From: Fictibacillus marinisediminis
Lineage (GTDB): Bacteria > Bacillota > Bacilli > Bacillales > Fictibacillaceae
Direction of reading: 5' to 3'
Length of the DNA stretch: 64,000 nucleotides
Assembly (NCBI RefSeq): GCF_023149135.1
Contig: NZ_JAIWJX010000002.1
Span: forward strand, 1,302,001-1,366,000
Part shown: positions 25,089-33,581 of the stretch, piece after piece
Numbering within the stretch: the stretch's first letter is position 1
How the letters are laid out: each line of letters starts with the position of its first letter
The notes under the pieces: generated by a model
What the model saw: the letters and a program-made list of their open reading frames with translations, nothing else
Told to the model about the DNA's origin: nothing
The model's database searches: none
Position numbers and translations under genes: made by a program

Positions 25089-26261
25089 TTAGGATTGATT
25101 TCGTAAGGCTGATAAGCTCCGCTTGCGTTCCGACATTGAAATCAAAGCGGTAGCCAGGGCGATAATAATGAAACATCCGCCGACGGTTGCATTGGATTCT
25201 ACGGTAGATTGCTCAATCACAAAACCGCCGATGGCAGAACCGAACGCAATACCAAAGTGAAGCGCCGTGTTATTCAGGCTTTGCTGGATATCTGACGTTT
25301 CAGCAGTGGAGGATTCGATAAGATAGCTCTGCATCGCGGGTGTAATGGCCCAGCTCAGCATGCTCCAGATAATCATCACGCTCAAGAAAAGCGGAAGGGA
25401 AAACGTTGTATAAGGAATAACGAACATCGTAAACCCGAAAAGAATGATAAACCCAATAATAGAGCGTTTCGTACCAAAACGGTCAGCAAGAAAACCTCCA
25501 ACACCTCCGCCAGCTACCGCCGCACAGCCAAAGACGAGATAGACAATGCTTACCCACGTTCCGTTCAGGCCAAGGGCCGTTTTTAAGAAGGGTGTTAAAT
25601 ATCCATAAAGCGTCAAGTGGCCGGCCAAAAAGAGGAAGGACGTTAACTGGCCGAACAGAAGCTTTCGGTTTTTCAGCGTCTTTATCTGTGTCATAAGGGA
25701 AACAGCAGGTTTTGAAGCCATTTGCTCCATAAAAAAGTAAACCCCAGCCATGGAAAGCAGCGTCAATCCGGCGATCAAAATAAAAGGAGCACGCCAGCCG
25801 AATGCATTTCCAAGCATTAATCCGATCGGAACTCCAAGCACGAGCGAGGCACTGATTCCCATGAAAACGACACCGATGGCACGAGCACGATATTGTTCAG
25901 ATACGATATTAGATGCGATCGTGATGCACAGAACAACCAGCAGAGAGCCGCTTGCCGCTGATAGGATTCGGGCAATCAAGAGCACACTGTATGTCGGGCT
26001 GAAGATCGCAATGCCGTTTCCGGCGAAAAACACGAGCAGTGTCAGCAGAGTAAGGCGTTTTCTTTCTACTTTAGATGTCATCATAAGAAGAACAGGTGAG
26101 GCGACCGCAAAAACAAGCGAAAATGCTGTGATCAGAAAACCGGCATGGCCGATGCTGACATGTAAGTCTTCCGCCACGAGATCAAGTATTCCGCCTATGA
26201 TCAATTCAACCATACCTACAACAAAAGATACGATGGTCAATAAGTAAACACGTTTATTCAT
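25089..26261 (-). CDS. MFS transporter of the DHA1 drug/sugar efflux type
   Basis: 390 residues, 12 membrane helices, DHA1 layout with GGGVGGFLADRFGTKRSI in the central loop (the MFS signature) and VGMVELIIGGILDLVAEDLHVSIGHAG at the N-terminus, similar to YbcL/AraJ-type exporters. Divergent from a TrmB-family regulator with a palindrome between them, which suggests substrate-responsive control. Confidence 0.87.
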   Translation of the reverse strand: MNKRVYLLTIVSFVVGMVELIIGGILDLVAEDLHVSIGHAGFLITAFSLVFAVASPVLLMMTSKVERKRLTLLTLLVFFAGNGIAIFSPTYSVLLIARILSAASGSLLVVLCITIASNIVSEQYRARAIGVVFMGISASLVLGVPIGLMLGNAFGWRAPFILIAGLTLLSMAGVYFFMEQMASKPAVSLMTQIKTLKNRKLLFGQLTSFLFLAGHLTLYGYLTPFLKTALGLNGTWVSIVYLVFGCAAVAGGGVGGFLADRFGTKRSIIGFIILFGFTMFVIPYTTFSLPLFLSVMIIWSMLSWAITPAMQSYLIESSTAETSDIQQSLNNTALHFGIAFGSAIGGFVIEQSTVESNATVGGCFIIIALATALISMSERKRSLSALRNQS

Positions 26262-26285
26262 AGCTATTCATCCTTTTGTCAAAAA

Positions 26286-26305
26286 GTTACCACTGTAATA
26301 GTAAC
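26286..26305. promoter_or_regulatory. Inverted repeat, candidate TrmB operator
   Basis: GTTACCA-CTGTAA-TAGTAAC between the divergent MFS and TrmB genes, close to the MFS start. Arms match at six of seven positions. Confidence 0.45.
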
Positions 26306-26404
26306 ATTTATAAAAAGAAAAACAAGATAAAAGTTTGTTTGTACATAAATTGGAAAGGACTGTGTTATGATTTACATAGTGATTAAAGTCAAGGAGTCAA
26401 AAAC

Positions 26405-27163
26405 ATGCTGCAGCAATTCGGATTTACTCAATATGAAAGCCAGGTGTATCAATCCTTAATCACCGAGGATCAGCCACTGGATGCTACCGGTATTGTCAAA
26501 CGTTCTGGAGTTCCCCGTTCCAAAGTGTATGAGGTGCTTCACCGTCTGGCGGAAAAAGGAATGATCATGGAATCAACGGTGGAAAAAAAGCGGCTGTATA
26601 CTGCACTGCCGATCGAGGCAACGATTAAAAAGCTCAAAGCCGACTTTGAGACCAATGTACAGCAGCTCAGAGAAGCACAAATAAAAAAAACAGTAACCGA
26701 CGACCGGGTGTGGACGCTGAAAGACAATCAGTCCATTCAATCTGTCCTGCAAGGTCTGCTGCAGGGAGCGGAACAATCCATCATCATTTCTGGGTGGGCG
26801 GATGACTTAGCAGGCTATCTCCCATTACTGGAAGAGAAATATAAAAACGGGCATTCAGTAAAAATCCATGTGATCGGTGAACTCTCCACGGAAATTCCGG
26901 ACGTCTCGACCTTAATACCAGATACGCAGCACGGAACGTTGGAGAGAAGCCGAATCCTGATCGTGGACGAAGAAGAGATGCTCTTTGCAGGGATGGAAGA
27001 TACGGCCTGGCAGGCTATTCGGACGAAATCACGTCCTCTCGTCAAATTCTTCGCGGAATTCTTTTATCATGATGTGGCACTAACAGAAATCACAAGAAAA
27101 TACAAAGACACTGTCATGAAGGATGAAGCGGTAAGGAATGTTTTGTTGAACTTAAGATATTAG
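26405..27163 (+). CDS. TrmB family transcriptional regulator
   Basis: 252 residues. N-terminal TrmB winged helix (LQQFGFTQYESQVYQSLI, then GIVKRSGVPRSKVYEVLHRLAEKGMI), a coiled linker, and a PLD-like effector domain from about residue 105 (SIQSVLQGLLQGAEQSIIISGW). TrmB proteins repress transport genes and sense sugars or similar ligands. It is transcribed away from the MFS gene at 26261, its likely target. Start preceded by CAAGGAG. Confidence 0.9.
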   Translation: MLQQFGFTQYESQVYQSLITEDQPLDATGIVKRSGVPRSKVYEVLHRLAEKGMIMESTVEKKRLYTALPIEATIKKLKADFETNVQQLREAQIKKTVTDDRVWTLKDNQSIQSVLQGLLQGAEQSIIISGWADDLAGYLPLLEEKYKNGHSVKIHVIGELSTEIPDVSTLIPDTQHGTLERSRILIVDEEEMLFAGMEDTAWQAIRTKSRPLVKFFAEFFYHDVALTEITRKYKDTVMKDEAVRNVLLNLRY

Positions 27164-27297
27164 CTCTGTTAGGCAATGGTGGTGTGGTATTGGAGAAAAA
27201 GACTTGAGGGTCTCTTTTAAGCATCAGTATGCGATGCCCATTATGATGGAAAATCACCAATATGCTTTAGCAAAGCCAAGATAGTAATAAGAATGAA

Positions 27298-27521
27298 GGG
27301 GCTGTCCAGAAAGTCGAAAATTGACCTTCAGGCAGCCCCTTTTTGGCTTGAAAAATCTTCAATGAAAAGTTAATTGAAGTGGAAGATGCGAGACTCCTGC
27401 GGGACTAGCGTGACAGGTGAGACTCCCGCCGGTGCTTGCACCAAGAGGCTCACCGCACGCCCCGAAAAAGCGAGCAGCCTGGAACGGAAATCAACAGCTT
27501 ATAGACTTCTTGGACAGTCCC
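27298..27521. repeat. 224-bp MITE-like repeat with terminal inverted repeats
   Basis: Begins GGGGCTGTCCAGAAAGTC (27298) and ends GACTTCTTGGACAGTCCC (27504-27521), an imperfect 18-bp inverted repeat. The left end can also fold with GGCAGCCCCTTTTT (to 27344) as a terminator. The middle is the common Bacillaceae core with GCGAGACTCCTGCGGGA, GTGAGACTCCCGCCGGTGC, GAGGCTCACCGCACGCCCC and GGAACGGAAATCAACA. No coding capacity; probably non-autonomous and mobilised in trans, or spread by another route. Confidence 0.8.
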
Positions 27522-27607
27522 TATTTATTTTGAGAATTTTAACGAATTGAAAATGTCCCAAATAGGGTAAAGACTCCTATAACGAAAATCAGACAGGAGA
27601 TGTTATT

Positions 27608-28356
27608 TTGGAGAATCAGAAGCCAGTGATCGGGATTACATGCTCAACAAAGGACATTGGAGGTCAGGAAACGGCCTATTTGCACTATAGCTATGCTACT
27701 TCCGTTATGAAGGCGGGGGGCGTTCCAGTCATACTTCCTATGGGTGACAAAGAAACGGTGAAAGAATGGGCAGCCCTGTGTGACGGCATATTGCTCAGCG
27801 GGGAGAGGACATGGATCCACAGCAAATTGGAGCAGAACCGCATCCTAATCTTGGAAAAGTCATTCCGGAACGAGACGAAACAGAAATTAACCTCATCAAC
27901 TATGCGCAGAATAATAATATTCCTATCTTTGCGATCTGCCGGGGAATTCAGGTATTGAACGGAGCTTTGGGTGGCACGCTGGTGCAGGACCTAAATGAAG
28001 AGAGAGAGGATGTCATTAAACATTATCAGGACGGTGCGCGTTCGGCTGCTACTCATTCCATCAGCGTAGATAAAGGTACGCTTTTATCCGAAATTCTTGG
28101 AACTGAGGATATATCGGTTAATAGTTTTCATCATGGGGCAGTGGATGAAGTGGCACCGGGCTTAAAAGCTACGGCCTATGCTTCAGACGGAGTGATTGAA
28201 GCTTTAGAAAGCACGGATCTAGAGAAAAGCTGGATGCTAGCAGTTCAATGGCATCCGGAAGATATGACAGAAGTAAGTGATGAAATGCATCAATTGTTTG
28301 TTCGTTTTGTGCAAAAATGCCATGAGTTGTTGGAGAAGGAACAGCCCGCACTCTAA
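27608..28356 (+). pseudogene. Gamma-glutamyl-gamma-aminobutyrate hydrolase-like protein, frameshifted
   Basis: Class I glutamine amidotransferase-like hydrolase (PuuD type). The first frame gives VIGITCSTKD to CDGILLSGE and the second resumes with MDPQQIGAEP, FAICRGIQVLNGALGGTLVQDL (nucleophile cysteine) and the catalytic histidine/glutamate in VQWHPEDM. The join needs one extra G in the run at 27800-27803 (GGGG to GGGGG), restoring LLSGGEDMDP. Total about 249 residues when repaired. TTG start behind AGGAG. Either a recent inactivation or a sequencing error. Confidence 0.85.
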
Positions 28357-28386
28357 TCGGCAATGCTGTGAATAGGAAATGAGGCC

Positions 28387-28422
28387 ATGAAAAAAGAGCT
28401 GTTCATCAGCTCTTTTTTTAGT
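28387..28422. terminator. Bidirectional intrinsic terminator
   Basis: AAAAAAGAGCTG TTCAT CAGCTCTTTTTTT between the convergent hydrolase and lipid kinase genes. Confidence 0.9.
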
Positions 28423-29311
28423 TTCCTTCAGGGGGGACAAACAGTGAGAGATGTTGTTTCAGCACATTTGCTTGAAATGGAAGCGGCTCACCTTCATCTC
28501 CATCAATGTTAACCACAAGCTTTTCTGAAGCAGAAACCTTCAGGGAAGCCGACTTGATATACTCCACATCATCGTGTTCTTTTAATTCACCCTTCATCAG
28601 TTTTGGGATGATGTTTAACGTACCAGGAAAAGAAATGTTTTTGACCACGTAAAGATGAAAGATCCCGTCATTCACCTTCGCATGTGGCGCAAGCTTTTCA
28701 AAACCTCCTACTGAATTGGTAAGTGCGGTAATTAATAAATACGCTTTTCCCTCCCATTGGCCTTGATCATGCGAGAGGGTTAATGAAAATGGGGTTTTAT
28801 TAATGAGTGCTTTCATTCCTTCCACAAAATAAGCAAACGGCCCGAGCAGTGTTTTTTGCTCTGTACTCACGTTGTAGGAGGCTTCGGCAATGGCTCCCAC
28901 CGCCAGAACATTCATAAAGTGTCTGTCATTGATTTTACCGATATCAGCTTTTTTATAGTGCTGGTAAGGAAGAATTTTTATAGCTTCAAAAGGATCAAGC
29001 GGAATGTTCAGCGCTCTTGAGAAATCGTTGACCGTACCGAGCGGAATAATTCCAAAATCAGGACGGTGCCCTTGTTCAGCGAGTCCGTTGACTGCCTCAC
29101 TAACTGTACCATCCCCGCCCATGGATACTACGGTATCATAGTGAAGTTCACATGCTTTTCTTGCAAACTCCTCAGCGTCGCCTTCTTTTCTTGTTTCACA
29201 AACGGTCACTTCCTCATGAAATTTTTGAAGTGTTCGTTCCGCCTCCGGAAGAAGATCCTTCGCTTGTTCCTTTCCAGAAGAAGGATTCAAGATAATCATC
29301 GCCTTTTTCAT
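28418..29311 (-). CDS. Diacylglycerol kinase-family lipid kinase (YegS/BmrU-like)
   Basis: 297 residues with the DAGK catalytic fold: NPSSGKEQA at residues 9-17, the nucleotide-binding VVSMGGDGTVSEAVNGL, and GIIPLGTVNDFSRAL. The C-terminal half is the beta-sandwich with NDGIFHLYVV and NIDGDEGEPLPF. It phosphorylates a lipid such as diacylglycerol. Stands alone; its start lies just upstream of the leader region of the sliding-clamp gene. Confidence 0.9.
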   Translation of the reverse strand: MKKAMIILNPSSGKEQAKDLLPEAERTLQKFHEEVTVCETRKEGDAEEFARKACELHYDTVVSMGGDGTVSEAVNGLAEQGHRPDFGIIPLGTVNDFSRALNIPLDPFEAIKILPYQHYKKADIGKINDRHFMNVLAVGAIAEASYNVSTEQKTLLGPFAYFVEGMKALINKTPFSLTLSHDQGQWEGKAYLLITALTNSVGGFEKLAPHAKVNDGIFHLYVVKNISFPGTLNIIPKLMKGELKEHDDVEYIKSASLKVSASEKLVVNIDGDEGEPLPFQANVLKQHLSLFVPPEGN

Positions 29312-29408
29312 AGGCCCCCCCTTTTTCTACTGTATTCCTAAATAAGAGAGTACCCGTTACGGGCTGATTTCTAACTTGCAGGGGCAGTAAAGCTTTCGGG
29401 CTTCACAG

Positions 29409-29426
29409 TTCCTTTCATGAAAGGAA
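29409..29426. promoter_or_regulatory. Perfect 18-bp palindrome upstream of the sliding-clamp paralog
   Basis: TTCCTTTCATGAAAGGAA is its own reverse complement and lies 55 bp before the dnaN-like start. Possibly an operator; no known regulator consensus recognised. Confidence 0.4.
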
Positions 29427-29481
29427 AAAGATGTTCTCTGTCGAATGATAGAAGGTAGTGGATGTCGAAAGGGAGTATCAC

Positions 29482-30612
29482 ATGGAATTTACCATAAATA
29501 AAGAGTATTTGAGCCAAGCGGTTTCGGATGTCAGTAAAGCTGTATCCGCACGGACGACATTACCAATCCTGTCCGGTATTAAGATGGCTGCTGACCATGG
29601 CCGCCTTACGCTTACAGGAAGCAATGCTGAGATCGTGATTGAGCGTGTGCTGTATTCCAATGTGCAAGGTGAGAGCATGGTGGCTGTACATAAAACCGGA
29701 AGTATCGTGGTTTCTGCAAAGTATTTAAATGATCTTATCAAAAAACTGCCGGGTGATCTGCTCGTGAAGGTTGGGGAAAATCATTCGGTATCCATTCAAT
29801 CAGAAGATATAGTTGTATCACTAAAAGGATTTCATGCAGGGGAGTTTCCTCGCCTCACGATGTCACAGCCTGAAGCCAGCCATAAGTTACCAGGCACCGT
29901 TCTAGCTGATATGATCAAACGAACGATGTTTGCTGTCAGTAAAAATGGAGCACGGCCTGTCCTGACGGGTGTGCATTTTGTCTTTGATCAAAATTTTTTC
30001 TGCAGCACCGCTACCGACTCTCTGAGACTGGCAACCTATAAACACAATATCGGCACCAGTTTGATCGGCTCATTTATCGTGCCTCAGCCTGCTCTGAATG
30101 AGTTTTTAAAGCTAATGGGGAGCTACACGGGTGAAGTCACCTTAAAGCTTACTGAAAGCTATATCGAGTTTTCAACCGATGTTTTTTCTTTTTATTCGAG
30201 GCTCATTGCCGGAAAGTATCCGAACACGGCTTCCTTGATACCAAACGAATTTAAAACGGTTATTACATTGCAGGCCAGTGATTTCTTAAAAGGAATTGAC
30301 CGGGCAGCATTGTTTGCCGGGGAGTGGAATAATAATAATGTGAATCTAACCCTTCTGGAGGGGAAAAAGCTCGGGATCTCTTCCCGATCTATGGAATCAG
30401 GCACCATCCATGAGATCCAGAACATTAACAGTTTAGAAGGCGAGGAAGAACTCAGTATTTCTCTTGATGGGAAATTTCTGACGGAAGCTCTGCGCGGAAT
30501 AAAAGATGAAGAAATTAAAATCAGTTTCAGCGGGTCCATGAAGCCTGTTTTGATCGAATCTGTTTCTGATTCGCCTTATCAGCATCTTATTTCACCCGTG
30601 AGAGCGTATTGA
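29482..30612 (+). CDS. DNA polymerase III beta subunit (sliding clamp) paralog
   Basis: 376 residues from the ATG at 29482 (GGGAG site), close to the 378 of B. subtilis DnaN. Three tandem clamp domains: MEFTINKEYLSQAVSDVSKAVSARTTLPILSGI opens the first, VSKNGARPVLTGVHF the second, and the last ends SPYQHLISPVRAY, similar to the LILPVRTY end of DnaN. None of dnaA, recF or gyrB is nearby, so this is not the oriC copy; I infer a second clamp gene. Loading and role are unknown. Confidence 0.85.
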   Translation: MEFTINKEYLSQAVSDVSKAVSARTTLPILSGIKMAADHGRLTLTGSNAEIVIERVLYSNVQGESMVAVHKTGSIVVSAKYLNDLIKKLPGDLLVKVGENHSVSIQSEDIVVSLKGFHAGEFPRLTMSQPEASHKLPGTVLADMIKRTMFAVSKNGARPVLTGVHFVFDQNFFCSTATDSLRLATYKHNIGTSLIGSFIVPQPALNEFLKLMGSYTGEVTLKLTESYIEFSTDVFSFYSRLIAGKYPNTASLIPNEFKTVITLQASDFLKGIDRAALFAGEWNNNNVNLTLLEGKKLGISSRSMESGTIHEIQNINSLEGEEELSISLDGKFLTEALRGIKDEEIKISFSGSMKPVLIESVSDSPYQHLISPVRAY

Positions 30613-30659
30613 TGGGGAGAAGAAGGTTTGCTCTTGGGGTTTGGGAAGGCGGATTGTCG

Positions 30660-30774
30660 TTTACCCGCTAAAACAGATGATTTACCTGCCGAAACGAAGC
30701 AAATACCCGCCAAAATAAAAAAATACCCGCGAAAATAGGACATTTACCCGCCAAAACCTCATTATGGTAAACAG
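30660..30774. repeat. 20-21-bp periodic array C (TTTACCCGCCAAAA, 5 units plus inverted end)
   Basis: Units start at 30660, 30681, 30702, 30722 and 30743 (spacing 21, 21, 20, 21). Consensus (T/A)(T/A)TACC(C/T)GC(C/T/G)(A/G)AAA. Exactly 24 bp after the last unit begins an inverted GTAAA (30767-30771, in ATTATGGTAAACAGCGG). Located between the clamp gene and the terminator of the convergent lsrF unit. Confidence 0.9.
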
Positions 30775-30788
30775 CGGATATATCAATA

Positions 30789-30819
30789 CAAAAAGCACCG
30801 GCGCTCCCGGTGCTTTTTC
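30789..30819. terminator. Intrinsic terminator of the lsrF-lsrR operon (leftward)
   Basis: AAAAAGCACCGG CGCT CCCGGTGCTTTTT; symmetric, so also usable by the rightward clamp gene. Confidence 0.88.
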
Positions 30820-30822
30820 CGC

Positions 30823-31617
30823 TTATTTCACTTTCACATTAGCAGTATTCTCGTAAACTTCCAGCGCTTCTTTTACACTCGCATTCTTACGGACAATCTC
30901 ATGGATCGCCTGAATCATGGCCGCTGGATGCTCTGACTGCCAGATGTTTCTGCCCATATCAACGCCGGCTGCGCCTTCCTGCATGGCATTATACGTCAGA
31001 TTTAGTGCATCCATCATGGTATCCAGCTTAGGTCCGCCAGCGATGACGACTGGAACGGGGCAAGTGCCCGTTACTTTTTCAAAGTTTTCGCAATAATAGG
31101 TTTTAATAATATCAGCGCCCATTTCTGCACCGATTCGAGAGGCTAGGGCCAGGAAGCGTGCTTCGCGATTTTGCAGTTCTTTTGCAACAGCAGTAATCGC
31201 AAGGACAGGTATGCCGTAGTCGTGAGCTTCGGTCACAACAGAGGCCAAGTTTGAAACGGTTTGAGTTTCATAGTCTGAGCCCACAAAGATCGAAACGCCA
31301 ACACCTAGGACATTATGGCGGATAGCTTCTTTCATCGGAGTGACAATATGTTCATTAGCCAAATCCTTTCCTACTACACTAGGGCCACCTGATACCCTCA
31401 TTAACACTGGTTTTTCACAGTTTTCAGGTATGCAGGCAGAGAGGGCTCCTCTTGTCGCAAATAAGGAATCTGTATAGGGGAGCAGCTCTTTTACGGTTTC
31501 TCCCGGTTTCTCTAGCCCGTGAATTGGACCCAGGAAATAACCGTGATCAATGGCAAGCATGACTGCTTTTCCCTCTGGCAGTATTTGATTCATTCGGTTT
31601 TTTAATCCCCAACTCAT
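30823..31617 (-). CDS. lsrF: LsrF, 3-hydroxy-5-phosphonooxypentane-2,4-dione thiolase
   Basis: 264 residues from the ATG at 31617 (AAGGAGTG site). DeoC/FbaB-type aldolase barrel: AVMLAIDHGYFLGPIHGLEKP near the start, the active-site lysine in GADIIKTYYCENF and the phosphate-binding VVIAGGPKL ... AGVDMGRNIWQ. In the lsr pathway it transfers an acetyl group from the phosphorylated, isomerised AI-2 to CoA. Follows the cupin gene by 4 bp in a leftward operon. Confidence 0.93.
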   Translation of the reverse strand: MSWGLKNRMNQILPEGKAVMLAIDHGYFLGPIHGLEKPGETVKELLPYTDSLFATRGALSACIPENCEKPVLMRVSGGPSVVGKDLANEHIVTPMKEAIRHNVLGVGVSIFVGSDYETQTVSNLASVVTEAHDYGIPVLAITAVAKELQNREARFLALASRIGAEMGADIIKTYYCENFEKVTGTCPVPVVIAGGPKLDTMMDALNLTYNAMQEGAAGVDMGRNIWQSEHPAAMIQAIHEIVRKNASVKEALEVYENTANVKVK

Positions 31618-31621
31618 ATGA

Positions 31622-31984
31622 TCACTCCTTCTCAAGATCTGGATTGTCTACAACAACAGAATCTTTTTCTTGTAAATGCGGTGATTTAATAAATACAGCT
31701 TTAAAATTTTGTTGAGATTGATTGATGAGATAGTGAGCTTCGTTTGGCCGGACTTGAAGCATGTCACCAGTTTTGGCAGGCACTCGCACACCATCAATAT
31801 AGAAATCTATGGAACCTTCTAGTACATAAAAAATTTCTTCGCATGTCGTATGATAGTGATTTGGGAAGTCCTGGCCAGGCTTCAGCACGACGACACCAAG
31901 GTCTACATTTGGACCTTTCGTTAAATATTTAGGGCCATGATCTCCGAAGCGGAATTCATTTTCTGACTCATTCACTTTCAGCAA
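31622..31984 (-). CDS. Single-domain cupin in the lsr operon
   Basis: About 120 residues. Start probably TTG at 31984 (GAGGGGTGG six bases upstream); a GTG at 31993 overlaps that site. Cupin motif 1 is FPNHYHTTCEEIFYVLEG (H, H and E metal ligands) and motif 2 is NEAHYLINQSQQNF (final histidine). It sits between lsrF and lsrK, where a gene for LsrG, the isomerase of phospho-AI-2, would be expected; no LsrG-type monooxygenase-fold protein is in the locus. A role as its replacement is my inference. Confidence 0.85.
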   Translation of the reverse strand: MLKVNESENEFRFGDHGPKYLTKGPNVDLGVVVLKPGQDFPNHYHTTCEEIFYVLEGSIDFYIDGVRVPAKTGDMLQVRPNEAHYLINQSQQNFKAVFIKSPHLQEKDSVVVDNPDLEKE

Positions 31985-32018
31985 AACAGCCACCCCTCTT
32001 CCTCTGTATTTATGACGG

Positions 32019-33581
32019 TCAAACAGAACCAGGTGCTTTCCACATATGATGGGTCAGCCCTTGGTCAGAGAGTGCCAGATGCTCCTTGTATACTGCATGC
32101 CAATTCTCAAAAATCTTCGCATAAAGGCTATGATTTTCTTTATTTGGTTCATACGTGTTCTCCCATTGAACGATTTCAAGGACAGCTTTTTCAATGGATG
32201 AGTAAATGCCCGCTCCATAACCAGCGACGATCGCTGTTCCGAGGGCGGCAGCTTCCTTCACAAGCGGAACCTTCACCTTGACTCCGAGCACGTCAGAAAG
32301 GATCTGGCACCAAAGCTTGCCGTTAGAAGCTCCTCCGGCAAAAATGACTTCATCAGGATAGTAGCCTGTGTGCTCCTGTATCATTTTTAAGTTTCCAAGC
32401 GTCACCAGGGCTGCATTTTCTTCAATCGCCCGGAACAACTCCTTTTTGCCGCAGCGCTCGGGATCGAGAGAAAGATTCGTAAAAGAAGGGGAGGCATGGC
32501 GCCAGGAAATAAAGTTCATCACATCTGAAAAAATAGGCATGATGCCATATGAGCCCACAGGAACTTCGGCTGCCTGTTCTTCCAGCAATTCATAGGGGTC
32601 TCTTCCAAGCTCTCTTGCACGATTCTTTTCTTCTGTACAAAAGGCATCCCGAAACCAGCGCATGACGAGGCCAGGGAAGAAGACTATGGTTTCATACTGC
32701 CAAAGATGGGACACTGCATGACAATTGATTCGTATGCGCTGTTTAGGATCGGGGACAGGGGCAGTCACGTTAACTTCTTGCTGCCAAAAGCTGCCTCCGG
32801 AAACAAGAGTCTGACCTTCCTTCACTACTCCAACACCTACAGAGGCGAGCTGAGCATCACCTCCACCTGAAAATACGGCTGTACCTTCAGCCAATCCGGT
32901 GAACTTTGCAGTTTCAGCTGTAACATGCCCAAGTAATGTTCCTGCTTCATGAACAGGTGGGAAAAGGCTGCTCTTCATTCCGCATTCCTTGGTAATTTGC
33001 TCATCCCAAGTGCGTTCTTTTATATTAAAGATGCCGGTTGTGCAGCCATTGGAAGGGTCGGCTTGCAGTTTTCCGCAAAGCTTATAGAGCAGCCAATCAT
33101 TAAGCATCGTGATGGCCGCTGTCTCATTATAGATTTCAGGCTGATTTTTCTTGATCCATAAAAGACGAGGCAATGCTCCCAGCGCAAAGGTTTGGCCGGA
33201 AAGGCTGTACAGGTCTTCTTCAATAAGTGGGCGAAGCTGTTTTAAGTCTGTCACTTCTTCTGAAGCACGTGAGTCCACGTTGGCGCATGCCCAAATTTCC
33301 TGGCCTTCTTTGTTGTAAAGAACAAAACCTTCCCGCATGCTTGTTGCACTGATTCCTTTTATACATTGAGGCGTTATTTCGGCTTGCTGCACGGCATCTT
33401 TTATACATTCCACAGCTATTCTCCAGTTCTCTTTTACATCAAAATTCATAGAGCCGGGAAAGCGCGAATCTGCCGGATGATCCCATTCCTGCTGTGACAA
33501 TGACAGTTGATTGCCTTTCGTATCGAATAAAACCGCACGAATACTACCCGTTCCTGCATCAAGTGCTAGGATGGCATCCAT
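32019..33581 (-). CDS. lsrK: LsrK, autoinducer-2 kinase
   Basis: 520 residues, FGGY carbohydrate kinase fold. ATP-site motifs ILALDAGTGSIRAVLFD at the N-terminus and VIFAGGASNGKLWCQILSDVLGVKVKVP near residue 420. The N-terminal substrate region includes SATSMREGFVLYN, typical of LsrK. It phosphorylates incoming AI-2 and traps it in the cell. The start overlaps the end of lsrR by 16 bp. Confidence 0.93.
   Translation of the reverse strand: MDAILALDAGTGSIRAVLFDTKGNQLSLSQQEWDHPADSRFPGSMNFDVKENWRIAVECIKDAVQQAEITPQCIKGISATSMREGFVLYNKEGQEIWACANVDSRASEEVTDLKQLRPLIEEDLYSLSGQTFALGALPRLLWIKKNQPEIYNETAAITMLNDWLLYKLCGKLQADPSNGCTTGIFNIKERTWDEQITKECGMKSSLFPPVHEAGTLLGHVTAETAKFTGLAEGTAVFSGGGDAQLASVGVGVVKEGQTLVSGGSFWQQEVNVTAPVPDPKQRIRINCHAVSHLWQYETIVFFPGLVMRWFRDAFCTEEKNRARELGRDPYELLEEQAAEVPVGSYGIMPIFSDVMNFISWRHASPSFTNLSLDPERCGKKELFRAIEENAALVTLGNLKMIQEHTGYYPDEVIFAGGASNGKLWCQILSDVLGVKVKVPLVKEAAALGTAIVAGYGAGIYSSIEKAVLEIVQWENTYEPNKENHSLYAKIFENWHAVYKEHLALSDQGLTHHMWKAPGSV

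Noticed and set aside
30660..30774. CRISPR array
   Set aside because: Units are about 14 bp with 6-7 bp between, far too short for CRISPR repeats and spacers, and there are no cas genes.
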